From: Cyclobacterium marinum DSM 745
Lineage (GTDB): Bacteria > Bacteroidota > Bacteroidia > Cytophagales > Cyclobacteriaceae
Direction of reading: 5' to 3'
Assembly (NCBI RefSeq): GCF_000222485.1
Contig: NC_015914.1
Location: forward strand, 1,178,001 to 1,242,000
Length of the DNA stretch: 64,000 bases
The notes beneath the pieces are model-generated. The model had not been told where the DNA came from. It worked only from the letters and a program-made list of their open reading frames with translations, and searched no databases. The stretch's first letter is position 1. Every line of letters starts with the position of its first letter. This document shows, piece by piece, positions 55,449-62,895 of this stretch. The position numbers and the translations under genes are program-made.

Positions 55449-56681
55449 ATGGAAATCAAAAACCAACAATATTGCATAGGGGGAATTCCCTTACTAAATA
55501 TTGCCGAAAAATACGGTAGCCCTGTATATGTTTATGACGGGGAGAAAATCCTTCATCAGGTAGAATCTTTAAAAAAAGCTTTTGCTGATGTTAAGATGAA
55601 AATTAAATATGCTACCAAGGCGCTTTCTAATATCAACATTTTAAAGCTGATGAAGAAAGCAGGAACCGGGGTAGATGCCGTCTCCATAGAAGAGGTAAAG
55701 CTTTGCTTGCACGTAGGCTTTTCCCCGGAAGAGATCATGTATACACCCAATTGTGTTGATTTTGAGGAAATCAAGGAGGCTGTAGCTTATGGAGTTATGG
55801 TAAACATTGATAGCATTCCTATGCTTGAGCATTTTGGAACGGAATATGGTAACGATGTTCCCATTTGTATCCGTTTAAATCCTCATATTTTAGCCGGTGG
55901 AAATGCAAAAATCTCTGTGGGCCATATTGATAGTAAATTTGGTATCTCCATCTTACAATTAAAACATGTCATTAAGGTAGTTCAAGCCTATGATTTGAAC
56001 GTAGTAGGTCTTCATGTCCATACCGGATCAGATATTCTTGATGCTGAAGTGTTCTTGCAAGGCGCAGAAATCCTATTTGATGCTGCCAGAGAATTTAAAG
56101 ATTTGGCTTTTCTGGACTTTGGAGGAGGGTTTAAAGTTGCCTATAAAAATGGCGACATCACCACAGACATTCAGGATGTAGGAAAGAAAGTTTCTGCCGC
56201 ATTTAAAAAATTCTGTAAAGAATATGGTAGGGAATTGGAAATATGGTTTGAACCGGGTAAGTTTTTGGTAAGCGAATGCGGCTATTTACTTACCAAAGCC
56301 AATGTCGTTAAACCTACTCCGGCCACCACCTTTGTAGGTGTGAACTCCGGACTCAATCATTTACTGAGACCAATGATGTACGATGCTTACCACAGTGTGG
56401 TAAACATATCCAAACTCGATGGCCCTGAAAGAGTCTACACCATAGTGGGTTATATCTGTGAAACAGACACTATAGCTGCAGATAGAAAAATTAAAGAAGT
56501 TAAAGAAGGAGACATTATCGCAATTAAAAATGCAGGAGCATATGGATATAGCATGTCTTCAAATTACAATTCAAGGTTTAGACCTGCTGAAGTATTGATC
56601 CTAAATGAGAAAGATTATTTGATTCGAAAGCGAGAAAGCATGGAGGATATACTAAAAAATCAAATTTCAATCGATTTTTAA
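55449..56681 (+). CDS. lysA: Diaminopimelate decarboxylase
   Basis: A 410-residue PLP enzyme that turns meso-diaminopimelate into lysine. I start at the ATG at 55449; a TTG at 55428 lies inside the promoter box. The PLP lysine is in KYATKALSN. Glycine-rich phosphate-binding FGGGFK, GLHVHTGSD, EPGKFLV and the active-site Cys in GYICETDT are all present. Related carboxynorspermidine decarboxylases differ in these blocks. It is monocistronic, with a strong terminator. Confidence 0.93.
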   Translation: MEIKNQQYCIGGIPLLNIAEKYGSPVYVYDGEKILHQVESLKKAFADVKMKIKYATKALSNINILKLMKKAGTGVDAVSIEEVKLCLHVGFSPEEIMYTPNCVDFEEIKEAVAYGVMVNIDSIPMLEHFGTEYGNDVPICIRLNPHILAGGNAKISVGHIDSKFGISILQLKHVIKVVQAYDLNVVGLHVHTGSDILDAEVFLQGAEILFDAAREFKDLAFLDFGGGFKVAYKNGDITTDIQDVGKKVSAAFKKFCKEYGRELEIWFEPGKFLVSECGYLLTKANVVKPTPATTFVGVNSGLNHLLRPMMYDAYHSVVNISKLDGPERVYTIVGYICETDTIAADRKIKEVKEGDIIAIKNAGAYGYSMSSNYNSRFRPAEVLILNEKDYLIRKRESMEDILKNQISIDF

Positions 56682-56682
56682 T

Positions 56683-56716
56683 AAAAAGGGGCAAAAAAAA
56701 TTGCCCCTTTTTAATT
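56683..56716 (+). terminator. Intrinsic terminator after lysA
   Basis: A perfect 12-bp stem AAAAAGGGGCAA/TTGCCCCTTTTT (56683-56694 with 56701-56712), followed by T-rich sequence. Confidence 0.9.
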
Positions 56717-56718
56717 TT

Positions 56719-57047
56719 AGCCTTTTTGTTACTTTTTCCAAAATTCCCGATGGAAAATTCATTTTTCAATCCACCAAATAAAACTCCGTTAATTCCCCAA
56801 TTTCATCTAAGAAATTATTTTTAATTGTGATTTGTATATTCCAATTTAATTCTATTATTTATAGAAATATAACAGCAATTAAGGATTTCATTAAACTGTA
56901 TTTCAATAACATAAAATAATATTTCAAAAATTGAATTACAAAAAATGACTTCCGTAAAGCAAATTACATTATCTGAAACAATATTTTACTTATTTACCGA
57001 GTGAAATATTAACAGAAAAAAAATTTTTACTATTTAACTATTATACG
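56719..57047. other. AT-rich gap before a small gene
   Basis: This is very AT-rich spacer with no hairpin terminator, RNA gene or frame of note. It must hold the promoter of the 79-residue gene, but I see no exact TAnnTTTG. Confidence 0.5.
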
Positions 57048-57287
57048 ATGATGGCGTCCAAAACAAAGGCAATTATGCAGGTCCATTTGGATCAAAGAAA
57101 CAATGGAGGAATTGGAGAAGACCTTCTTGAATATGCGGAAACCTTAAGTGAAGCATTGGGAATGGATACTGTCAAAATCCATCAAGAAATGCAGAATGGT
57201 GATTTAAGCCATTTGATTGCAACTTTTAACAAATATTTCAGTGACTATATCGAATTACTTGATACTGATCAGGCGATCGATTTGTAA
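57048..57287 (+). CDS. Unknown 79-residue acidic protein
   Basis: A small helical protein rich in Asp, Glu and Gln (GEDLLEYAETLSEALGMD, KIHQEMQNGDLSHLI). It has no Cys, signal or membrane segment. The frame starts with two ATGs in a row. I do not recognise a family. Its compact hydrophobic-charged rhythm argues for a folded helical bundle and a real gene. It stands alone; no terminator is directly behind it. Confidence 0.6.
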   Translation: MMASKTKAIMQVHLDQRNNGGIGEDLLEYAETLSEALGMDTVKIHQEMQNGDLSHLIATFNKYFSDYIELLDTDQAIDL

Positions 57288-57742
57288 TTTAAGGTTGAGG
57301 GTTGATTGTAATTAATTTTCAACCTGAAAGAAATTTTTAAACTTCTTTTTTTTCATGCAAATACAGCAAAATTATTTATCTATTTAATAAGGCTTCTTTT
57401 TGTAGCTTAGATCTGTAAACAGCAAGATCACATTATAAGAATGAACTATCGGTGAGGTTAAATCCATAGCATCTATTTCTGTACAATTCAGCTTTTGGTT
57501 TAGCGAAGGTTAAGTCAGTGCGTTTTAATTTTATTGGTTTGCCTATTGTTCATTTGATCCAATAAAACGGATTGATTGACAAGTTGAGCCGTAAATTGGT
57601 TACTTGTCTACAAATTAGTTTTTGCCAATTCGTCTTGACAATAGGTAGAAAACACATGGTTATTTTTTAGGAAAAAGCCCAACAAACTGGCCTTTATCCA
57701 AATTAAATGTTATATTTAATTCTACAAATAACCAAAATAACC
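57288..57742. other. Gap with possible structured segment
   Basis: No long frame is present. CCTATTGT (57542-57549) and ACAATAGG (57638-57645) can close a 100-nt segment that contains GACAAGT/ACTTGTC (57578-57584 with 57602-57608). This is the only structure I see and it may be chance. Confidence 0.35.
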
Positions 57743-57862
57743 ATGTATAGACACATTGATCGCTTCTTACAGTCCGATTTAAAACTGAATGAAGAACAAA
57801 AATTAAAATTATTGAAATCCTACATCAATGATTTGAAAAATGAACAAATAAAAAGGGGCTAA
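57743..57862 (+). CDS. Candidate 39-residue helical protein
   Basis: An ATG-started frame of 39 codons whose TAA lies inside the following terminator stem-loop. The product is one amphipathic helix pattern (DLKLNEEQKLKLLKSYI) with a basic end (KNEQIKRG). The tight coupling of stop and terminator is good support for a real short gene. No family is known to me. Confidence 0.55.
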   Translation: MYRHIDRFLQSDLKLNEEQKLKLLKSYINDLKNEQIKRG

Positions 57863-57875
57863 ACAGCCCCTTTTT
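57851..57875 (+). terminator. Bidirectional terminator between small ORF and siroheme gene
   Basis: AAAAGGGGCT pairs with AGCCCCTTTT around AAAC, with T5 on plus and A5 on the other side. It ends both the small ORF and the sulfur operon. Confidence 0.88.
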
Positions 57876-57878
57876 CAT

Positions 57879-58466
57879 TTATTCGTCTTTATTATTCTTC
57901 TTCATCAAGCCTACAGTTAGCTTATTTAAAGCATCAACCTTTTCCTCAAAATCACCTTTTAAGGTCGCTCTATACTTATTGATGTTTTCAACCATCTCAT
58001 TGATATCATCTGGGATAATTTCTTCAAATAGTTGTCGCAACCTTTTGGCAGTAGTTGGGCTTTTCCCGTTGGTACTGATGCCAATTTTAATATTGCCTTT
58101 GGTTACGATCCCCCCAAGGTAAAAGTCACAGAACTCAGGAGTATCTGCTACATTAACAAGCAAATAGCGCTTTTTAGCATCTCTATAAACCTGCTTATTG
58201 ACCTCTTTGTCATCAGTTGCTGCAATAACCAGATGCTTTTCATTGAGATACTCTTCACTGTAAGCCCCTTTCACCAATAATATGTTGGCGTTATTTGTAG
58301 CAATTTCAACAATTTCCTCCAAAAAGGCTTTGGAAACAACAGTCACCTTAGCATTCGGACTTGATTTCAACAGAAAAGTTAATTTCTCTAATCCGACATT
58401 TCCACCGCCAACCAATAAGGTTTCTAATTGGTGCATCTTTAAGAAAACCGGATACAATTCATTCAT
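57879..58466 (-). CDS. Precorrin-2 dehydrogenase/sirohydrochlorin ferrochelatase (Met8-type)
   Basis: A 195-residue protein equivalent to the N-terminal part of CysG. It makes sirohydrochlorin by NAD-dependent oxidation and probably inserts iron to give sirohaem. The Rossmann motif is LLVGGGNVGLEKL. The shared catalytic Asp is probably that in NVADTPEFCDFYLGG, and GISTNGKSPTTAKRLR is the family's C-terminal block. It is the last gene of the sulfur operon, 6 bp after cobA, and provides the cofactor for the sulfite reductase. Confidence 0.92.
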   Translation of the reverse strand: MNELYPVFLKMHQLETLLVGGGNVGLEKLTFLLKSSPNAKVTVVSKAFLEEIVEIATNNANILLVKGAYSEEYLNEKHLVIAATDDKEVNKQVYRDAKKRYLLVNVADTPEFCDFYLGGIVTKGNIKIGISTNGKSPTTAKRLRQLFEEIIPDDINEMVENINKYRATLKGDFEEKVDALNKLTVGLMKKNNKDE

Positions 58467-58472
58467 TATTAA

Positions 58473-59249
58473 CTAATTCAGTTTATTTTCAAAGACAACA
58501 GCCTCATAAATTGCTTTTAATTTCGGACTTTCTCGAACCACATCACCAATAATAATGATAGCAGGTGCTCCTACTTGATCTTCATGCGCTTTCTTTTCAA
58601 TATTGCCGATGGTCCCAGCCACGATCTTTTCCTCACGAGTAGTCCCACGCTCTATGATAGCTATGGCCTTATCTGTAAAGCCCTGCTCTTCATAAATACG
58701 CACAATCTCTCTCAGCTTCCTTGTCCCCATTAAAAGTACAACTGTAGCCTTGGATTTACTGGCCAGCAATAAATCTCTTGACAATTCACCATTCGATGTG
58801 GTACCTGTAATCACCCAGTAGCTCTCTGAAACACCCCTTTTAGTTACAGGTATTCCCGCAGCTGCAGGAACGGCAACAGTGGATGATATACCGGGAACAA
58901 CATCTACCTTAATCCCAAATTCTTGGATATAGTCCATTTCTTCCGCGCCTCTTCCAAAGACAAAAGGGTCTCCGCCTTTAAGCCTTACCACATGCCCAAA
59001 CTTTTTGGCATAGTAAACACACATCCGGTTGGTTTCTTCCTGTGGGTTTTTCTTGCTACCATTTCGCTTGCCTACATAGATCCTTAGGGCCTTATCTGGT
59101 GCATGATTAAGCAAAGAAGTATCTATCAAGGCATCGTACAACACCACGTCTGCCTTGTTAAGTGCCAAAATACCTTTCAATGTAATCAATTCCGGGTCAC
59201 CGGGACCGGCACCTACCAGGGTAACCCTTGGTCTAATCTCATTCATCAT
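58473..59249 (-). CDS. cobA: Uroporphyrinogen-III C-methyltransferase
   Basis: A 258-residue SUMT. It methylates uroporphyrinogen III twice with SAM to give precorrin-2. Motifs are VGAGPGDPELITLKG, VVRLKGGDPFVFGRG, VVPGISSTVAVPAAAGIP and the LMGTRKL block. It overlaps the sulfite reductase gene by 4 bp and precedes the Met8-type gene by 6 bp. The two together replace the fused CysG of enterobacteria. Confidence 0.95.
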   Translation of the reverse strand: MMNEIRPRVTLVGAGPGDPELITLKGILALNKADVVLYDALIDTSLLNHAPDKALRIYVGKRNGSKKNPQEETNRMCVYYAKKFGHVVRLKGGDPFVFGRGAEEMDYIQEFGIKVDVVPGISSTVAVPAAAGIPVTKRGVSESYWVITGTTSNGELSRDLLLASKSKATVVLLMGTRKLREIVRIYEEQGFTDKAIAIIERGTTREEKIVAGTIGNIEKKAHEDQVGAPAIIIIGDVVRESPKLKAIYEAVVFENKLN

Positions 59250-61348
59250 GCATGTACTTCTTTAGCTCTGAAATCGTTTATTGCATCAAATACCTGTTCT
59301 GCAATTTTATAGTAAGCCAAAGCAAAGGTTTGTGATGGTTGATTTTCTTTAATTTTGTAAACCAAGTCAGAAAATGATTCCGGTAGATTAATCTTACCAC
59401 TTTCTGTAAAATGCTTATCAAATTCGTTTACAATATGCGCATAGCTATTGGTTTTGGCTCCCTCTGCAGTAAGAATGGCTTTGGCTGCATTCATCATACT
59501 GGTATACGTCTGATAGATACCGTCTGACCATTTTTCCTCTTTCAAACTATCTTCAGCACCTGCTAATTTCTCTCTCGCTTCCAACAATAGGGTGGATACC
59601 AAATCAATCACAACACCAGCACATTCCCCTACACCGATAGCTTTGACATAAGCTTCATCATTACCCCAGTCAATAAAGTCACTGTCAATGATATTATCTG
59701 TACTGGCCAAAGGCTTCAACATTTCATAGAAATACATTTGTCCTTTTCTCTCATAATAAGCAGCATAGCTCTCGTTATTCTCCGCCCCTGACTTGAAGTC
59801 ATTTAACAAGACGCGCAAAGCTTCAGGACCTCTTTTACTTGGCACCTTGATTACTTTATCTGAAAACTTACCTTTTCCATCTCCAAAGGTGGCACCACCC
59901 AACAACACCTGTAATGCCGGCAAGACTGCTTTCCCTACTTTCATAGACATTCCTTGGAAGCCTATTGAGGCCATATTGTGCTGCCCACAGGCATTCATAC
60001 ATCCGGAGATTTTAATAGTCAGGTCTTTATTTAATAAAAACTCCGGATATTCATCTAAGATCACTTTCTCCATTACTGCAGCAGCACCGGTACTGCTGGC
60101 AATACCTAAATTACAGGTATCTGTACCCGGACAAGCAGTAATATCTCCTACAGAATTGTATCCATAATCTACCATTCCTAACTTTTCCAATTCTTGGTAA
60201 AAGAAAGGAATTAACTCCTCTTTCACGTCTCTTATCAATAGATTCTGACGAAGAGTAAACCTAATTTCATCACTGGCATATTTCTTAACCAAAGCTGCCA
60301 ATTGTCGGGCTTCTTTCAAATAAAAATCACCAAGATGCACCTTCACGCCGATAGAAAAATAACCTTCTTGCTTCTGAGGCAATACATTGGTCAGTTTCCA
60401 ACGTTTATAATTCTCATCCGTCGGCACAGTAAATTCAGGCATCTCCGGGTTAGGTAAAACCCTTTCAGCTTCATATTCTGTGACATCAATTGGATAATTT
60501 TGAAAAGGAAGGGCAAGTTTTTCCTCTTCCACCAATTTTAAAAACTCCTCTACACCAAGATTGGTGATAAGGAATTTCATCCTGGCTTTCATCCTCTTCG
60601 CTCTTTCTCCATGCCTGTCAAAAATCCTAACTACCCCTTCAATAAACGGTATGATTTGATCGGTAGGCAAGAACTCATATACCACATCACCGTGTCTGGG
60701 CTGAGAACCTAATCCTCCACCCAATAGCACTTTAAATCCTCTGATCTCTTCCCCATTCTCCTGTTTAACTTTGGCAATAAAACCAAGATCATGTAAATAA
60801 GAAAGTGCGGTATCCTCATCAGAAGAAGAAAAACTTATTTTGAATTTCCTCCCCATCTCCTGACTAATGGGATTCCTAAGCATGTACCTGAATGTAGCGT
60901 CGGCATATGGCGTTACATCAAATGGTTCATTGGGATCTATTCCTGCAGTTTCGGAAGCTGTCACATTTCTTACAGTATTACCACATGCTTCTCTAATGGT
61001 AACATCATCCTTATCCAATTCTGCCCAAAGTTCAGGCGTACTGTCTATGCTGACATAGTGGATTTGGATATCCTGTCTGGTAGTGATATGCAACCTTCCT
61101 GTGGAGTACTTTTCAGACACATCACAGATCCTATTAAGCTTGCTAGACGTCACTCTACCATAAGGCAATTTAATACGTATCATTTGAACGCCTTCCTGGC
61201 GTTGCCCATATATTCCACGAGCTAATCGAAGACTTCTAAATTTTTCATCATCAATTTTCCCGTTTTTAAAAAGGGCTATTTTTTTCTCCAGTTCAAGAAT
61301 ATCTTTTTCTACTACCGGATTTTCTATTTCAGTTCTGAAACTTTGCAT
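59246..61348 (-). CDS. Sulfite reductase haemoprotein fused to a HEPN-like domain
   Basis: A 700-residue protein. Residues about 1-560 are a nitrite/sulfite reductase with two ferredoxin-like halves and the Fe4S4-sirohaem cluster motifs C-x5-C (ACPGTDTC) and C-x3-C (SGCMNACGQ). It would reduce sulfite to sulfide with six electrons. Neighbours cysH, cobA and the Met8-type gene point to sulfite rather than nitrite. Residues about 570-695 are an added helical domain (LVSTLLLEAREKLAGAEDSL, YTSMMNAAKAILTAEG) resembling HEPN. The canonical HEPN RNase Rx4-6H is not evident, so it is probably structural or nucleotide-binding. The electron donor is not encoded nearby. Confidence 0.88.
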   Translation of the reverse strand: MQSFRTEIENPVVEKDILELEKKIALFKNGKIDDEKFRSLRLARGIYGQRQEGVQMIRIKLPYGRVTSSKLNRICDVSEKYSTGRLHITTRQDIQIHYVSIDSTPELWAELDKDDVTIREACGNTVRNVTASETAGIDPNEPFDVTPYADATFRYMLRNPISQEMGRKFKISFSSSDEDTALSYLHDLGFIAKVKQENGEEIRGFKVLLGGGLGSQPRHGDVVYEFLPTDQIIPFIEGVVRIFDRHGERAKRMKARMKFLITNLGVEEFLKLVEEEKLALPFQNYPIDVTEYEAERVLPNPEMPEFTVPTDENYKRWKLTNVLPQKQEGYFSIGVKVHLGDFYLKEARQLAALVKKYASDEIRFTLRQNLLIRDVKEELIPFFYQELEKLGMVDYGYNSVGDITACPGTDTCNLGIASSTGAAAVMEKVILDEYPEFLLNKDLTIKISGCMNACGQHNMASIGFQGMSMKVGKAVLPALQVLLGGATFGDGKGKFSDKVIKVPSKRGPEALRVLLNDFKSGAENNESYAAYYERKGQMYFYEMLKPLASTDNIIDSDFIDWGNDEAYVKAIGVGECAGVVIDLVSTLLLEAREKLAGAEDSLKEEKWSDGIYQTYTSMMNAAKAILTAEGAKTNSYAHIVNEFDKHFTESGKINLPESFSDLVYKIKENQPSQTFALAYYKIAEQVFDAINDFRAKEVHA

Positions 61349-61385
61349 CTTAAATATTTTTCAGTTTTAGCTGTAACTACTTTAA

Positions 61386-62111
61386 TTAGGAATTATTGGC
61401 AATGGCTCCCTGCTCATGCAGACCACATTCTTTCTGAGAAGCTTCCCACCACCATCTTCCGGCACGGGCATCCTCTCCCGGCATTATCGCGCGGGTACAT
61501 GGAGCACAACCAATACTCACAAACCCTTTGTCATGAAGGGTATTGTATGGAATGCTTTCTTCCTTGATATATTTCAACATATCCTCCATGGTCCAATGCA
61601 ACAAAGGATTGTACTTCAATATCTGATTTCCTTCATCCCATTCCAATAACTGCATGGTTTGGCGATTAGGGCTTTGTTCTGCCCTTAGACCGGTAATCCA
61701 GACCTTATTCCCTTGTAAGGCACGCTTCAAAGGCTCAACCTTTCTTACGTAGCAACATGACTTCCTGTTTTCTACCGACTGGTAGAAACCATTGATTCCA
61801 TTACTACTAACCAAATCCTCAACAGCAGCTGTATTGGGGTAGAATGGCTTGATCGATACTCCGTATTTGACAATCGTTTTGGACCACAAGTCATAGGTCT
61901 CATAAAACAACCGTCCGGTATCCAAAGTAAAAATTTCAATTGGAAGCTTATTTTTGGCTATTTTCTGAGTTATCACCTGATCTTCCTGACCAAAGGATGT
62001 GGAGAATATAACCTCATTTGGGAATAGGTCTGTCAATAGTCCCATAGCCTCTTCAATAGATAATTTTTCTATCCTTTGAATAAGTTCTTTAATTTCACTT
62101 GCTTCAATCAT
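61386..62111 (-). CDS. cysH: APS/PAPS reductase
   Basis: A 241-residue reductase that turns activated sulfate into sulfite with thioredoxin. The PP-loop-like STSFGQEDQV is followed by the LDTGRLFYETY block. CC in RKSCCYVRK plus CxxC in GCAPCTR are the four 4Fe-4S ligands of the APS-reductase type. The catalytic Cys is in ECGLH near the C-terminus. The cluster suggests APS as substrate. It is the first gene of the cysH-sulfite reductase-cobA-met8 operon. Its 5' leader is structured (62112-62190). Confidence 0.94.
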   Translation of the reverse strand: MIEASEIKELIQRIEKLSIEEAMGLLTDLFPNEVIFSTSFGQEDQVITQKIAKNKLPIEIFTLDTGRLFYETYDLWSKTIVKYGVSIKPFYPNTAAVEDLVSSNGINGFYQSVENRKSCCYVRKVEPLKRALQGNKVWITGLRAEQSPNRQTMQLLEWDEGNQILKYNPLLHWTMEDMLKYIKEESIPYNTLHDKGFVSIGCAPCTRAIMPGEDARAGRWWWEASQKECGLHEQGAIANNS

Positions 62112-62190
62112 ATTAAATCGTTTTGCTGAAGGTAATTGTGGGTTAGAAAATCACCTTTTATCCGGCCATGACTTACACAGTCTTCCGGAA
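62112..62190 (-). promoter_or_regulatory. Structured 5' leader of the sulfur operon
   Basis: On the minus strand two hairpins lie between the promoter and cysH. The first is TCCGG/CCGGA (62161-62165 with 62185-62189) enclosing GACT/AGTC (62170-62173 with 62179-62182). The second is AAGGTGATT/AATTACCTT (62129-62137 with 62149-62157, one G:U). It could be a cis-acting RNA or hold an Rrf2 operator (TTCCGGAA at 62183-62190 is palindromic). Confidence 0.45.
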
Positions 62191-62193
62191 ACA

Positions 62194-62201
62194 CAAAAGT
62201 A
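62194..62201 (-). promoter_or_regulatory. -7 promoter box of the sulfur operon
   Basis: TACTTTTG on the minus strand is an exact TAnnTTTG match. It is about 83 bp before the cysH ATG, leaving a leader of roughly 75 nt. No clear -33 TTTG at 19-bp spacing, which fits a promoter needing a regulator. Confidence 0.5.
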
Positions 62202-62240
62202 CACAAAACCTACAAATATTATAGAGTAAATGGAAAAAAA

Positions 62241-62657
62241 TTATTCCCGCTCCAAAATATCTTGTAAGGTTTTCATTTCTAATATTTTAAGAGTTTCATC
62301 TCTCACCTCTGCCATTACCATATTTAGCCCACATTTCTCCTGACTGGCGCATTCTTCACAGGGTTCATAGTAGTTCAAGCTAACACAAGGCAACAAAGCA
62401 ATGGGACCATCAAGCAGTCGTATTACCTTTGACAAAGGGATTTCATTGGGAAGTTTTATCAGGTAATATCCTCCTCCTTTGCCTTTCTTGCTGCCCAGCA
62501 AACCTGCTTTCTTCAATTCTAAAAGAATGTTTTCTAAAAACTTATGGGATATATTGTGGTGGGTAGAGATTTCTTGAATGGGAACAGCTCCCTGATCCTT
62601 ATGTTTACCCAAATAGGTCAAAGCATGAAAAGCATATTTTGTTTTTTTTGATAGCAT
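62241..62657 (-). CDS. Rrf2-family transcriptional regulator
   Basis: A 138-residue Rrf2 protein starting at the ATG at 62657; an upstream GTG frame is unlikely. The winged helix begins MLSKKTKYAFHALTYLG and continues GAVPIQEISTHHNISHKFLENILLEL. The Cys cluster in LPCVSLNYYEPCEECASQEKCGLN gives four candidates for a metal or Fe-S site, so it may sense iron-sulfur or sulfide status. It lies just upstream of cysH on the same strand and likely controls the sulfur operon. CymR/IscR-type roles are the closest comparisons. Confidence 0.92.
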   Translation of the reverse strand: MLSKKTKYAFHALTYLGKHKDQGAVPIQEISTHHNISHKFLENILLELKKAGLLGSKKGKGGGYYLIKLPNEIPLSKVIRLLDGPIALLPCVSLNYYEPCEECASQEKCGLNMVMAEVRDETLKILEMKTLQDILERE

Positions 62658-62830
62658 GGGTTTTGTAAAGGTTTGCTTAACGTTAAACCGGCAAAAGCAG
62701 CAAAGATTCACTCTCTTCCTTATTTCACCGAAGGTCTCCTTGACTAATTCAATTTAAAGATAAGGACTTTCCAATAAAAATTTAATTTCTTAAGTTTGAT
62801 TATAACAAATTGAAAAATTAACGGATATAA

Positions 62831-62869
62831 ATAAAAAATAAGCGCTGGTATTAACCAAACGCTTATTTT
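62831..62869 (-). terminator. Intrinsic terminator after htpG
   Basis: AAAATAAGCG pairs with CGCTTATTTT (62835-62844 with 62860-62869), with inner TGGT/ACCA. The A-run at 62831-62838 gives the U-tract on minus. Confidence 0.8.
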
Positions 62870-62895
62870 ATTATATAAGTAAGAAAATCAGTATA

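Noticed and set aside
59246..59650. HEPN domain as part of a toxin-antitoxin pair
   Set aside because: It is in frame with the sulfite reductase and lacks a visible RNase motif and a nucleotidyltransferase partner.
57879..61348. Cobalamin-synthesis cluster because of cobA
   Set aside because: Only the two sirohaem steps are present and they sit with a sirohaem sulfite reductase.
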